Of a DNA stretch of 64,000 bases, positions 1 through 7,816 are shown in pieces. This DNA comes from JADLHS01 sp039806955 (GTDB taxonomy: Bacteria > Verrucomicrobiota > Verrucomicrobiia > Limisphaerales > JADLHS01): positions 62,001 through 126,000 of the forward strand of contig JBDHQI010000010.1 of assembly GCA_039806955.1 (NCBI GenBank), given 5' to 3'. Under the pieces are notes generated by a model, which worked only from the letters and a program-made list of their open reading frames with translations, had not been told where the DNA came from and searched no databases. How positions within the stretch are numbered: position 1 is the stretch's first letter; the number at the start of each line of letters is the position of its first letter. The translations under genes were made by a program, and so were the position numbers.

Positions 1-838
1 CGAGAATGTTTGCAAATTTTTTGCGCGTCATTTCGCGCGTCAGGAAGAACTCTTTCGGGTCTTTGCCCAACCGCTTGACCATGTCCTTCTTGGCTGCGTC
101 GTAATCGTACCCGGGCGAAATGGTATGTCCATCCACATGCAACGAACTCAGGTATTTGAACGTGTCTTCCACTTCGTTCATGTTCGTTTCGATGTACACG
201 GTGGTGTTGGTGGCGATCTGGAAACCAAGCAGCTTGGCCATCTTGATCGCCGCAATACATTCCTTGAATACGCCTTCGCGCTCGACGATGAGGTCGTGGA
301 TGTATTCGGGGCCATCCACATGGACGTTCCAGTAAAGCCATTTGCTGGGTCGAATGACCGCCTTGTTTTTTGCGGTCGCATCCGCATTGCGAATGGCCTC
401 CGCTTCTGTCTCGGTGACCAGCTCCTGCCGCACCAGTTCCTGGAGTTGTGGTTCCATCTGCGACGTATAAGCGGCGGCAAAGTATTCGCGCAATTTCTTC
501 CGCATGAACACTCCGTTCGTGCAGATGTAAACGATGCGTCGTTGCTGGCGCAAACCGATGACCAGTTCCTCGATCTGTGGATAAATCAATGGCTCGCCCC
601 CGCAGATGGAAACCATCGGCGCATCACATTCCGCCGCCGCCGCCAGACAGCGCTCCAGCGGCACCATGTTTTTGAGCGAGGTGGAGTATTCACGAATGCG
701 TCCACAACCCGTGCAGGAGAGGTTGCAGGTGTGAAGCGGTTCGAGCTGCAGCACCATCGCAAATTTGGGGGTGCGCTTGATTTTGTGCTTGATGATGTGC
801 GCGGCGATTTTTACCGACAAGACCAGAGGGAATCGCAT
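1..838 (-). CDS. hpnH: HpnH, adenosyl-hopene transferase (radical SAM), C-terminus outside window
   Basis: Reading the minus strand from the ATG at 838 gives an open frame that runs off the left edge (279 codons visible). It has the radical SAM cluster motif CxxxCxxC at Cys38, Cys42 and Cys45 (CNLSCTGCG) and the SAM-binding GGEP at about residues 80-83. The N-terminus (RFPLVLSV, then EPLHTCNLSC) is the HpnH type. HpnH joins the 5'-deoxyadenosyl group to hopene, the first step of extended C35 hopanoid side-chain synthesis. The start lies 4 bp after a small lipoprotein gene on the same strand, so the two are probably cotranscribed. The missing part lies left of position 1. Confidence 0.88.
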   Translation of the reverse strand, partial: MRFPLVLSVKIAAHIIKHKIKRTPKFAMVLQLEPLHTCNLSCTGCGRIREYSTSLKNMVPLERCLAAAAECDAPMVSICGGEPLIYPQIEELVIGLRQQRRIVYICTNGVFMRKKLREYFAAAYTSQMEPQLQELVRQELVTETEAEAIRNADATAKNKAVIRPSKWLYWNVHVDGPEYIHDLIVEREGVFKECIAAIKMAKLLGFQIATNTTVYIETNMNEVEDTFKYLSSLHVDGHTISPGYDYDAAKKDMVKRLGKDPKEFFLTREMTRKKFANIL

Positions 839-842
839 AGCT

Positions 843-1049
843 TTATTTGGAGGCTTGAGCGAGGCGGGCGACGGAATTGGTATCCGTTCCTGCGGGCGCC
901 GGAGGCGTGGAATGATTTTGAATCAAACCGGGCAGGATGAAATCCAATGGGGAGATGCTCTTGGTGGCACTGACGCCACCACAGCCGGCGGTGCAAACTA
1001 ACAGCGCCGCGCCGGCCGTCCATCGGACGAGATTCCGCTTTGCAATCAC
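843..1049 (-). CDS. small lipoprotein, 68 aa
   Basis: The frame starts with GTG at 1049. It has a short basic N-terminus, a hydrophobic stretch (residues 11-19) and a plausible lipobox TAGC with Cys23, so it is probably a processed lipoprotein of about 45 residues. The mature part is Pro/Thr/Ser-rich and has no recognised domain. A longer open frame runs upstream on this strand, but it is antisense to the convincing plus-strand gene starting at 1080, so the internal GTG is chosen. It stops 4 bp before hpnH. Function unknown. Confidence 0.6.
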   Translation of the reverse strand: MIAKRNLVRWTAGAALLVCTAGCGGVSATKSISPLDFILPGLIQNHSTPPAPAGTDTNSVARLAQASK

Positions 1050-1079
1050 TAGGGGCTGAGTATAGGTCGAGACGGGACG

Positions 1080-1883
1080 ATGAACAAAGATTATTTTCTG
1101 AGGTTTAATTCGTCGAGGCATCTGGGGTTGGGCCGCCGGATTTTCATCGGGCTTTGGCTGCTCGCCATGACGCCGCCGATGGCGGAAAATTGCGCTGGCG
1201 CGCCAGCCTGGCCCGTTCCCACCAATATCCTGATCCATACCGAGCAACAGTGGATCGCCGCGCGCAATCGCTACTTCAATGAACCCACCAACAGCGTGGC
1301 GGCCTGGCAACTCGGACAGGCGTGCTTTGCCTGGGGCGATTTGCAAACCAATCGCGCCCAACGCGAAATCCTCTTTACGGAAGGCGTCACGGCCTGCCGC
1401 CGCAGTCTGGTGCTGGATTCCAATGCCGCTCCGGCGTTTTACTATCTCGGCATGAATTTGGGTAAAATCGCTGATTTGAAGCGCAACCTCGCGGCTATGG
1501 GCATGGTGCGGGAGGTGGAGCGTTGTTTTGTGCAGGCGCGGATTCTGGACGAAACCTTCTCCCATGCCGGGCCGGATCGGAATCTGGGTTTGCTCTATTG
1601 GGAAGCGCCCGGCTGGCCTTTGAGTGTTGGCAACAAAAAACTCGCGCGCAAACACTTGGAACGCGCCGTGGGCCTGGCAGGAGCGCATCCAGAAAACCGG
1701 TTGAACCTCGCGGAAGCCGGGGTGGCTTGGAAAGATTGGACGCTGGTCAGCAACCAATGGGTGGCCTTGGAACGGATTTGGCCGACGGCCCGGACGAATC
1801 TGACCGGGCCGGACTGGGAGTGGGATTGGCTGAATTGGGAAAGCCGTCGCACCGCGTTGCAGCGCCAAGTTACATCGAAATGA
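1080..1883 (+). CDS. secreted TPR-like protein, 267 aa
   Basis: The protein has an N-terminal hydrophobic segment (about residues 21-38) that looks like a signal peptide. Helical repeat-like stretches follow (AAWQLGQACFAWGD, AAPAFYYLGMNLGKIA, HLERAVGLAG) that resemble tetratricopeptide repeats. It starts 30 bp from the divergent lipoprotein gene, so the two share a promoter region. A protein-protein interaction role in the periplasm is inferred only from the repeats. The long antisense frame over this gene is a shadow. Confidence 0.6.
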   Translation: MNKDYFLRFNSSRHLGLGRRIFIGLWLLAMTPPMAENCAGAPAWPVPTNILIHTEQQWIAARNRYFNEPTNSVAAWQLGQACFAWGDLQTNRAQREILFTEGVTACRRSLVLDSNAAPAFYYLGMNLGKIADLKRNLAAMGMVREVERCFVQARILDETFSHAGPDRNLGLLYWEAPGWPLSVGNKKLARKHLERAVGLAGAHPENRLNLAEAGVAWKDWTLVSNQWVALERIWPTARTNLTGPDWEWDWLNWESRRTALQRQVTSK

Positions 1884-1954
1884 CACGCCCTATGCTATTT
1901 CGCCCGATAAAATCAATTTCTCATCCGCCTGATCTCTCGCTAGGTTGATGGCCA

Positions 1955-2731
1955 GTGCAACCGATTGCATTTCATCTCGGACCGATCCCCGTCCACTGGT
2001 TCGGCATCTGCATCGCCGCGGCCTTTTTCGCGGGCATGTGGACAGCTGTGCGCCGCGCGCCGCGCATCGGCGTGACGGGAGAGCTGGTGGCCGATCTCGT
2101 CGTGCCGTGGTTGCTCCTTGGCAGCGTGTTGGGCGCGCGGATCATGTTCGTGACCACCTATTGGTCGGATGAATTCACCGACAAACCGTGGTGGGAAATG
2201 TTCATGATCCAACGCGGCGGTCTGGTGTTCTACGGCGGTTTGATCGGTGCCGCGATCACGGCCATGGCCTTTGCTTACGTCAAAAAAATCCCCCTTTGGA
2301 AACTGGCGGACATCCTTGCGCCCAGCATCGCGTTAGGCTCGGTCTTTGGCCGCATCGGCTGCCTGATGAACGGTTGTTGTTTCGGCCGTGCCTGCGAAAT
2401 GCCGTGGGCCATCCGATTTCCTGCCGATCACGTCACCCGAGGTTTGCCGATCCATCCCACTCAGATTTATGACGCGTTGCTGAACCTGGCGCTCTATTTC
2501 GGCCTGGCGGCGCTATTTCGGTTTCGGCGGAAATTCGACGGCCAAGTTTTCGCCGTTTATTTGCTGTGCTACGCGGTCACCCGTTCGACGGTGGAAATTT
2601 TCCGGGGCGACTATTCCGACGGCCATCTGCACAACGGTTTCACCCCCGCGCATCTGTTAAGCATTGGGATTTTCATCGCGGGCGCGATTCTGTTTTCAAT
2701 TCTGGGGACGCGGAAGAAAGGTTTGACTTAA
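1955..2731 (+). CDS. lgt: prolipoprotein diacylglyceryl transferase
   Basis: A 258-residue polytopic membrane protein. It carries the Lgt signature around residues 130-145 (RIGCLMNGCCFGR) with the Arg/Asn/Gly pattern of the phosphatidylglycerol-binding centre, the N-terminal HWFGI segment and the C-terminal VEIFRGDY segment. It transfers diacylglycerol from phosphatidylglycerol to the lipobox cysteine of prolipoproteins. The start is GTG at 1955; the length is normal for the family. Its substrates could include the several small lipoproteins seen in this window. It is followed by a repeat, then miaA. Confidence 0.93.
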   Translation: MQPIAFHLGPIPVHWFGICIAAAFFAGMWTAVRRAPRIGVTGELVADLVVPWLLLGSVLGARIMFVTTYWSDEFTDKPWWEMFMIQRGGLVFYGGLIGAAITAMAFAYVKKIPLWKLADILAPSIALGSVFGRIGCLMNGCCFGRACEMPWAIRFPADHVTRGLPIHPTQIYDALLNLALYFGLAALFRFRRKFDGQVFAVYLLCYAVTRSTVEIFRGDYSDGHLHNGFTPAHLLSIGIFIAGAILFSILGTRKKGLT

Positions 2732-2842
2732 CGCAAAGGCGCAAAGATGCAAAGGCGCAAAGGCCCCCGGCGAAAGATTTCAACCCGCGGCGAACTTTTT
2801 CAGATTCGTCGGCGTCTTGGCGTCTTGGCGTCTTGGCGTTGA
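2731..2842. repeat. imperfect inverted repeat with short tandem units
   Basis: The left arm (2731-2764) is a run of GCAAAGGC/GCAAAGAT units. The right arm (2809-2842) is a run of GGCGTCTT units, roughly the reverse complement. The element fills the lgt-miaA gap and could form a long imperfect hairpin in RNA. Similar CGCAAAG-type runs are common intergenic repeats in environmental bacteria; that statement is from general knowledge, not a search. Confidence 0.6.
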
Positions 2843-2851
2843 ACTCTCCCT

Positions 2852-3790
2852 ATGTCCGCCATGCAACACGCCATCCGCAACACGTTGCCTCTATTCCTCG
2901 CCGGCCCCACCGCCGTGGGCAAATCCACCGTGGCGCTGGCGCTGGCGGAAAGACTTGGCGGTGAAATCATCTCAGTGGACTCGATGCAGGTCTATCGCGG
3001 CCTCGACATCGGGACGGCCAAGGCCACGGTCATCGAGCGGGCGCGGGTGCCGCATCATTTGATTGATGTGGTGGAACTCGCCGAGCCATTTGACGCGGCG
3101 AAGTTTGTTATGCTCGCGCAGCAAGCAGTCGCGGAAATTCAAGCGCGTGGTCGCGTTCCAATTTTTTGCGGCGGTACGGGGTTATACTTCAAAGCGTATC
3201 TTGAAGGGCTGGGTGAAGCGCCGCCCGCCGACGAAGCGCTTCGCGCCGAATTGGAATCCATTCCACTCGCGGAATTGCTGCGCGAGCTGGAGCAGCGCGA
3301 TCCCGTCACGTTCGCAAAAATTGACCGGAATAATCCACGGCGTGTGGTTCGCGCTCTGGAAGTCATTCGTTTGACCGGAGTCGCCTTCTCCACCCAGCGC
3401 GCGGATTGGAATTCGCCCTCCATCCTCCCTCCTCCATCCTCGCAATTTTTCTGCCTCACCCGCCCCGGCGCCGATCTTCATGCCCGCATCAACGCCCGCG
3501 TGGACGAGATGTTTGCCGCCGGACTGGTGGAAGAGGCCCGGCAACTGCTGCGCTGCGGTTTGGCGCAAAACAAAACCGCATTGCAAGCCATTGGCTACCG
3601 TCAAGTAGTGGAATACTTGCGCGGCGAACGCGCGTTGCCGGAGACCATCGAGTTGGTAAAAATCAAAACCCGCCAGTTCGCCAAACGGCAACTGACGTGG
3701 TTCCGCAAACACGCGCAGGCGCAGTGGGTGGAATTGAATTCGGGAAGTGTCTTAACCGAGACACTGAACTTGATTTTCCCAACGCGCTGA
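2852..3790 (+). CDS. miaA: tRNA dimethylallyltransferase
   Basis: A 312-residue protein with the P-loop GPTAVGKST at about residues 18-26, the substrate segment SVDSMQVYRGLDIGTAK, the GGTGLY motif and the C-terminal RQFAKRQLTWFRK motif. It transfers a dimethylallyl group to the N6 of A37 in tRNAs reading UNN codons. A short polypyrimidine segment (about 3415-3445) encodes a Ser/Pro/Ile-rich stretch before the conserved FCLTRPGADLHARI region and looks like an in-frame repeat insertion. The start is ATG at 2852. Confidence 0.93.
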   Translation: MSAMQHAIRNTLPLFLAGPTAVGKSTVALALAERLGGEIISVDSMQVYRGLDIGTAKATVIERARVPHHLIDVVELAEPFDAAKFVMLAQQAVAEIQARGRVPIFCGGTGLYFKAYLEGLGEAPPADEALRAELESIPLAELLRELEQRDPVTFAKIDRNNPRRVVRALEVIRLTGVAFSTQRADWNSPSILPPPSSQFFCLTRPGADLHARINARVDEMFAAGLVEEARQLLRCGLAQNKTALQAIGYRQVVEYLRGERALPETIELVKIKTRQFAKRQLTWFRKHAQAQWVELNSGSVLTETLNLIFPTR

Positions 3791-3832
3791 CGCGTTCAAA
3801 AGACAGCCAAGCCGGAAGGATGCAGTTGGTCC

Positions 3833-3978
3833 AGGTGGAACGGCCAACTTGGCCGTTCTAGGCGGCAACCTGCCGCCCAGCCGAGCGCACGGAGATCGCA
3901 CCCCATTGGGTTCGTACTCTTTGCGTTCGGCTGTCGGGCTGGTAGCCCGACAGAACGGGCCAGTGGCCCGCTCCACCT
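3833..3978. repeat. compound palindromic element between miaA and the tricorn gene
   Basis: The outer ends are inverted copies (AGGTGGAACGGCCA at 3833-3846; TGGCCCGCTCCACCT at 3964-3978). Inside are four compact hairpins: 3841-3855, 3861-3877, 3931-3953 and 3956-3970. The two flanking genes converge here, so the element may also act as a bidirectional terminator. The outer inverted ends suggest a short mobile or REP-like unit rather than a simple terminator. Confidence 0.6.
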
Positions 3979-4052
3979 AAACCCGTTCTGGCTAACCCAA
4001 GCACTGCGGCGCGTTCACCACCGCTGTCCTCCACCTTGCGAAACGCGCCGTT

Positions 4053-7000
4053 CTACTTCGCCCGATTCGGATACTGCGGCTTCTTGACGTTGGGCGGCGG
4101 ATTTTGCCGGATGGCTTTTTGCACTTCGAAAATGGCCCGTTCCAATTGCGGATCACCACCACGCGCCATTTCTCCGGGATCGTCCACCACCTCAATATCC
4201 GGGTCCACGCCGTGGCTTTCGATGATCCAGCCAGAGGCATCGTAAATGCCAAACGTCGGTACGGTCACACTGCCGCCATCAATCAAACCGGGTGCGCCCG
4301 TCATGCCGATCAACCCGCCCCAGGTGCGTTGTCCAATCAGGGGGCCGAGCTTGGATTGTTTGAAGTAGAACGGAAAACAATCGCCGCCCGAACCACTCCA
4401 ACCGTTGATCAGCATGGCTTGCGGACCAAAATGTCCGATGGGCGGCCAGGCCCAATCGGTGCCGTCGCGCACGCCCCACAGATTTCGCAACGGCCGATTC
4501 AGCAGCTCCACGAAGCGATCGGGAATCTGCCCGCCACTGTTGAAGCGTTCATCAATAATCAGGCCGGGCTTGTCGAACTGGGCACGGAACTGACGGACGA
4601 GCTCGTTTTGCCCGTTCTGCCCCGTGTCGGGAACATAGACGTAACCGATCTGGCCGTGACTGGCCTGCTCCACCCGCACCCGGTTTTCGTTGATCCACGC
4701 GAGATTCCGCAATCGCGCCTCGCTGCCAATGGTTTGCACCAATACCTCCCACGCGCCCTGCAAGTGCGGCTCGTGATTCAGGGTGAGAAACACGGGTCTA
4801 TCGGCCAGGCCCTGCAATGCCGCCCAGGGGTCTGCCTGCGGGTCCAACGGCTCGCCATTGATCGCGAGGAGATAATCGCCGACGTGAACATTGGTGAGTC
4901 CGGGTTGAGCGAGCGGCGCACGCACTTCCGTGTCCCATGGCGCTCCGGCAATGATTTTCGCAATGCGATAGGCGCCATTGGTGAGGATAAAATCACAACC
5001 GAGATAACCGACGTTGCGTTGCAGGCCGCCCTCCACATCGCCGCCGCTGCGGTAGGTGTGGGAGGAGTTCAATTCCCCGATCAATTCGCCAATCACGAAA
5101 TTCACGTCCCACCGCGTCACCGCCGCGTCGAGCAACTGGCCGTAGCGCTCCCGCATCAGCGCCCAATCCACACCGTGCATTTTCGGGTCATAGAAAAAGT
5201 CGCGCTCCAGACGCCAGGCGTCGGTGAAGAGCTGCTTCCATTCGGCCACCGGATCCACCGTGGCTTCCAGTCCACCCGTTGCCAGCCCTTTGCCGAGTTT
5301 CTGCCCCTCCTTCGGTTCGATGATGCTGTAGGTCTGGTTCAATCGGACCAGCAATTTTTTGCGATCCGCAGATAGCTCCATGTCGCTGGCGTCATCCACC
5401 ACGCGCTTGGTTTCGCGTTTTTCAAAATCGTACAGCTCAATCGGGCTGCCCCCGCCATCGGCCCCGGTGCGCGGCAACCAGCGATACAGTAGCTTTCCCG
5501 ATACGGCGACGAGGTTCGCGTAACGCCCGGCCTTCGTGGGCAGCAAAACGACGCGCGATTCCATGTCGTCCAAATCAATCTCGACACCCTTGGTTTTCTT
5601 GTCCGCCGTTTTCTTTTCGTCCTTGGTGGTCTGCTTTTCCTGGGCGTCGGCCTTTGCAACATCGGGTTGCGTCTCCTCGGATTTTTCCGCTGGCGTCGCT
5701 TTCTTCGCGTCGGATTGCTCTGCCTCCGCCGGCTTGGTTTCGTCCGGCCTGACCACCTCCTTCTTCTCGGAATCCTTTTTCTTTGCGGGCGGCTCATCAT
5801 CGTTGCGCGGCGCCAGCGGCGAGACCACGTCCTTGCGCAACGGCAGCACCGCCAGCCGGGCGGAGTTGGCGTAAATCCAGGTATTGTCCAGATCGCTGTA
5901 GATCGGACTGAAGCTGCGGCCCGTGCGGAAGTAGAGGTATTTGCCGTCCGGATCGAACACCGGTTGCGCATCATGGTAAAACCCGCTGGTCACCTGATGC
6001 CGCGTGTGCTGCTGGAAATCATACAACACAATGGCCGTGTTGCGGTTGTCCAGATCGCCCGCGTAGGCGATCCAGCGGCTGTCCGCGGACCAGCTGACCG
6101 TGAAATTTTGCAACTCGCCGTGATACAACCATTGTTGCTGATCCAAAACGCGATTGGTCCGGGTGTCGAAGTCGTAACTCCACAGCTTCATCGTCTGATC
6201 AATCCAGACGATCTTTCTGGAATCCGGCGACCATTGCGGCGCGTAGCGGTAGCCGGGGCCGAGCTGCGTCAGGGTTTGTTCCCCGGCGTCACCTTCGGGA
6301 TGGCGTCCCGCGGCACGCAACGTCAGCTCGTACTCTCCAGTGCGATCACTCCAATAAGCCAGCCATTTCCCGTCCGGCGACCATGCGGGATAGCGCTCAG
6401 CCACGCCGGAACTGCGGGTTTCATTCCGCACCACGCCGTGTTCGGCGGGAACGGAAAAGACATCGCCGCGCGCCTCCAGCAACACGCGTTTGCCCGTGGG
6501 TGAAATGGAGGCCCACTGGATCAAGCCGGAAACATTCTGCAGGCGCGGCTTCAAGGTGGAACGATCCGTGGTCACGGTGATTTCCACTTCGCGCAACTGC
6601 TCGGTCTGCAAGTCCAGCAGGTAGAGCCGGCCCGCGTTCGCGAGCACAATGTCGCCCGGGCCGAGACCGGGAAATTCCACGTCAAAATCCTTGAAGAAGG
6701 TCAGTTGTTTGAAGCGGTTGTTGCTCAAGTCCAGCGACCACAAATTGAACCGCTTGTTTTCGTCCCGATCCGAAACGAAATAGATTTTGTTCCCGGCCCA
6801 CATCGGGACGGATTCGGCGGCGGGCGACTTGGTGAGGTTGCGGGTTTTCAGCGTCGTCAAATCCATCCACCACAGATCCGGATTCATGCCGCCGCGGTAA
6901 CGTTTCCAAGTGCGAAAATCCACGCTGATGGTCGTGAATACAACAGCCTGGCCGTCGGGTGAGATCGTGCCGAACTCGCCGTAAGGCATCGGCAGTTTCT

Positions 7001-7469
7001 CGGGCAACCCGCCCGTCGCGGAAACTTTGTACAGTTGATTAAACCGATCCTTGAAACTGGTCATCGTGGTGGCGAACAGGAGGCTCTGTCCGTCGGGATA
7101 CCAATCAATCACCCGATCCGGCGCGCCGTGATGCGTGATGCGCTGCGGTAAACCGCCGGTGACCGGCACGGTGTAAATGTCCACGTTGCCATCGTAGTTG
7201 CCGCTGAAAGCGATGCTGCTGCCGTCCGGCGAAAACTTGGGAAAGGATTCCTCGCCGCGCGGCGAACTGAGCCGCACCGCTTCGCCGCCGGTCTTGGGCG
7301 CCACCCAAATATCTCCGGCATAAACGAAGGCGATATGCGTGGCCGACACATCCGGCTGTCGCATCATCCGCGCGTCAATGTGGGTAGGTTTATCGGCGGC
7401 AAAAGACTGTGGTGGGAATAAAAACGTGAGCGCGAGCAACGAAAGGAGCGTCAAGGTAGGGCGCGTCAC
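4053..7469 (-). CDS. tricorn-type C-terminal processing protease, secreted
   Basis: About 1138 residues from the GTG at 7469. A signal peptide (LTLLSLLALTFLFPPQSFA) is followed by two WD/PD40-type beta-propellers with repeated SPDG units, a Lys/Glu/Asp-rich linker of about 80 residues, the C1 region, a PDZ-like region and the C2 catalytic region. Candidate catalytic residues are Ser803-His804 (NSSHTY) and Ser1027 (GSGGD), with an HGVDPDIEV segment near the end. Archaeal tricorn degrades oligopeptides; a periplasmic peptide role is inferred. The frame stays open upstream, including an ATG at 7586, but only the GTG start puts the signal peptide at the N-terminus. That GTG lies inside a perfect inverted repeat. 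Confidence 0.82.
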   Translation of the reverse strand: MTRPTLTLLSLLALTFLFPPQSFAADKPTHIDARMMRQPDVSATHIAFVYAGDIWVAPKTGGEAVRLSSPRGEESFPKFSPDGSSIAFSGNYDGNVDIYTVPVTGGLPQRITHHGAPDRVIDWYPDGQSLLFATTMTSFKDRFNQLYKVSATGGLPEKLPMPYGEFGTISPDGQAVVFTTISVDFRTWKRYRGGMNPDLWWMDLTTLKTRNLTKSPAAESVPMWAGNKIYFVSDRDENKRFNLWSLDLSNNRFKQLTFFKDFDVEFPGLGPGDIVLANAGRLYLLDLQTEQLREVEITVTTDRSTLKPRLQNVSGLIQWASISPTGKRVLLEARGDVFSVPAEHGVVRNETRSSGVAERYPAWSPDGKWLAYWSDRTGEYELTLRAAGRHPEGDAGEQTLTQLGPGYRYAPQWSPDSRKIVWIDQTMKLWSYDFDTRTNRVLDQQQWLYHGELQNFTVSWSADSRWIAYAGDLDNRNTAIVLYDFQQHTRHQVTSGFYHDAQPVFDPDGKYLYFRTGRSFSPIYSDLDNTWIYANSARLAVLPLRKDVVSPLAPRNDDEPPAKKKDSEKKEVVRPDETKPAEAEQSDAKKATPAEKSEETQPDVAKADAQEKQTTKDEKKTADKKTKGVEIDLDDMESRVVLLPTKAGRYANLVAVSGKLLYRWLPRTGADGGGSPIELYDFEKRETKRVVDDASDMELSADRKKLLVRLNQTYSIIEPKEGQKLGKGLATGGLEATVDPVAEWKQLFTDAWRLERDFFYDPKMHGVDWALMRERYGQLLDAAVTRWDVNFVIGELIGELNSSHTYRSGGDVEGGLQRNVGYLGCDFILTNGAYRIAKIIAGAPWDTEVRAPLAQPGLTNVHVGDYLLAINGEPLDPQADPWAALQGLADRPVFLTLNHEPHLQGAWEVLVQTIGSEARLRNLAWINENRVRVEQASHGQIGYVYVPDTGQNGQNELVRQFRAQFDKPGLIIDERFNSGGQIPDRFVELLNRPLRNLWGVRDGTDWAWPPIGHFGPQAMLINGWSGSGGDCFPFYFKQSKLGPLIGQRTWGGLIGMTGAPGLIDGGSVTVPTFGIYDASGWIIESHGVDPDIEVVDDPGEMARGGDPQLERAIFEVQKAIRQNPPPNVKKPQYPNRAK

Positions 7470-7529
7470 GCCGTGTGCGCCGTTGGATGGCTGGCAACGA
7501 GCGGCGCACACGGCGTGACGCGCCCTACC
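7455..7529. repeat. perfect 28-bp inverted repeat over the tricorn gene start
   Basis: The arms at 7455-7482 and 7502-7529 are exact reverse complements with a 19-bp loop. The arm contains GTAGGGCGCGTCACGCCG. The GTG start codon chosen for the tricorn gene lies in the left arm, so the repeat both supplies the start and could fold over the initiation region. Confidence 0.8.
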
Positions 7530-7660
7530 AGCCGAGTTTTGAAAGTTGCCGGTGTTGAACTGGGCGAGGAAATCGGTGTATCGCATAATTGTCGTCGTAA
7601 TGGCCGCCAAAGTGCCGCAGCCAGACTCGCAAGACCAGAGCGAATGTTGCGGCCCGGCAT

Positions 7661-7733
7661 TGTCCCAGCGGGGACAACTGAGAATAACCCGGCGTTTTAA
7701 CGCCGGGCTATTTTCAAACGTCCCTCCGGGACG
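7661..7733. repeat. run of three short hairpins
   Basis: Three adjacent palindromes: TGTCCC/GGGACA (7661-7676), CCCGGCG/CGCCGGG (7688-7707) and CGTCCC/GGGACG (7719-7733). They lie between the divergent tricorn gene and the next plus-strand gene. This is a REP-like intergenic array; no coding sequence is seen. Confidence 0.6.
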
Positions 7734-7816
7734 CAGGCCCGCGTCATTGAACCCGGCCACAAATCCGAACGGAATTTGTCATTGCCCCACCGCTCCGGGA
7801 AACCAATCATGCGCCC

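Noticed and set aside
125..940. Long plus-strand open frame over the first kilobase
   Set aside because: It is antisense to hpnH, whose radical SAM cluster motif and family pattern are clear on the minus strand.
843..1886. Minus-strand frame of 347 codons
   Set aside because: Most of it is antisense to the TPR-like gene; only the last 68 codons make a sensible lipoprotein.
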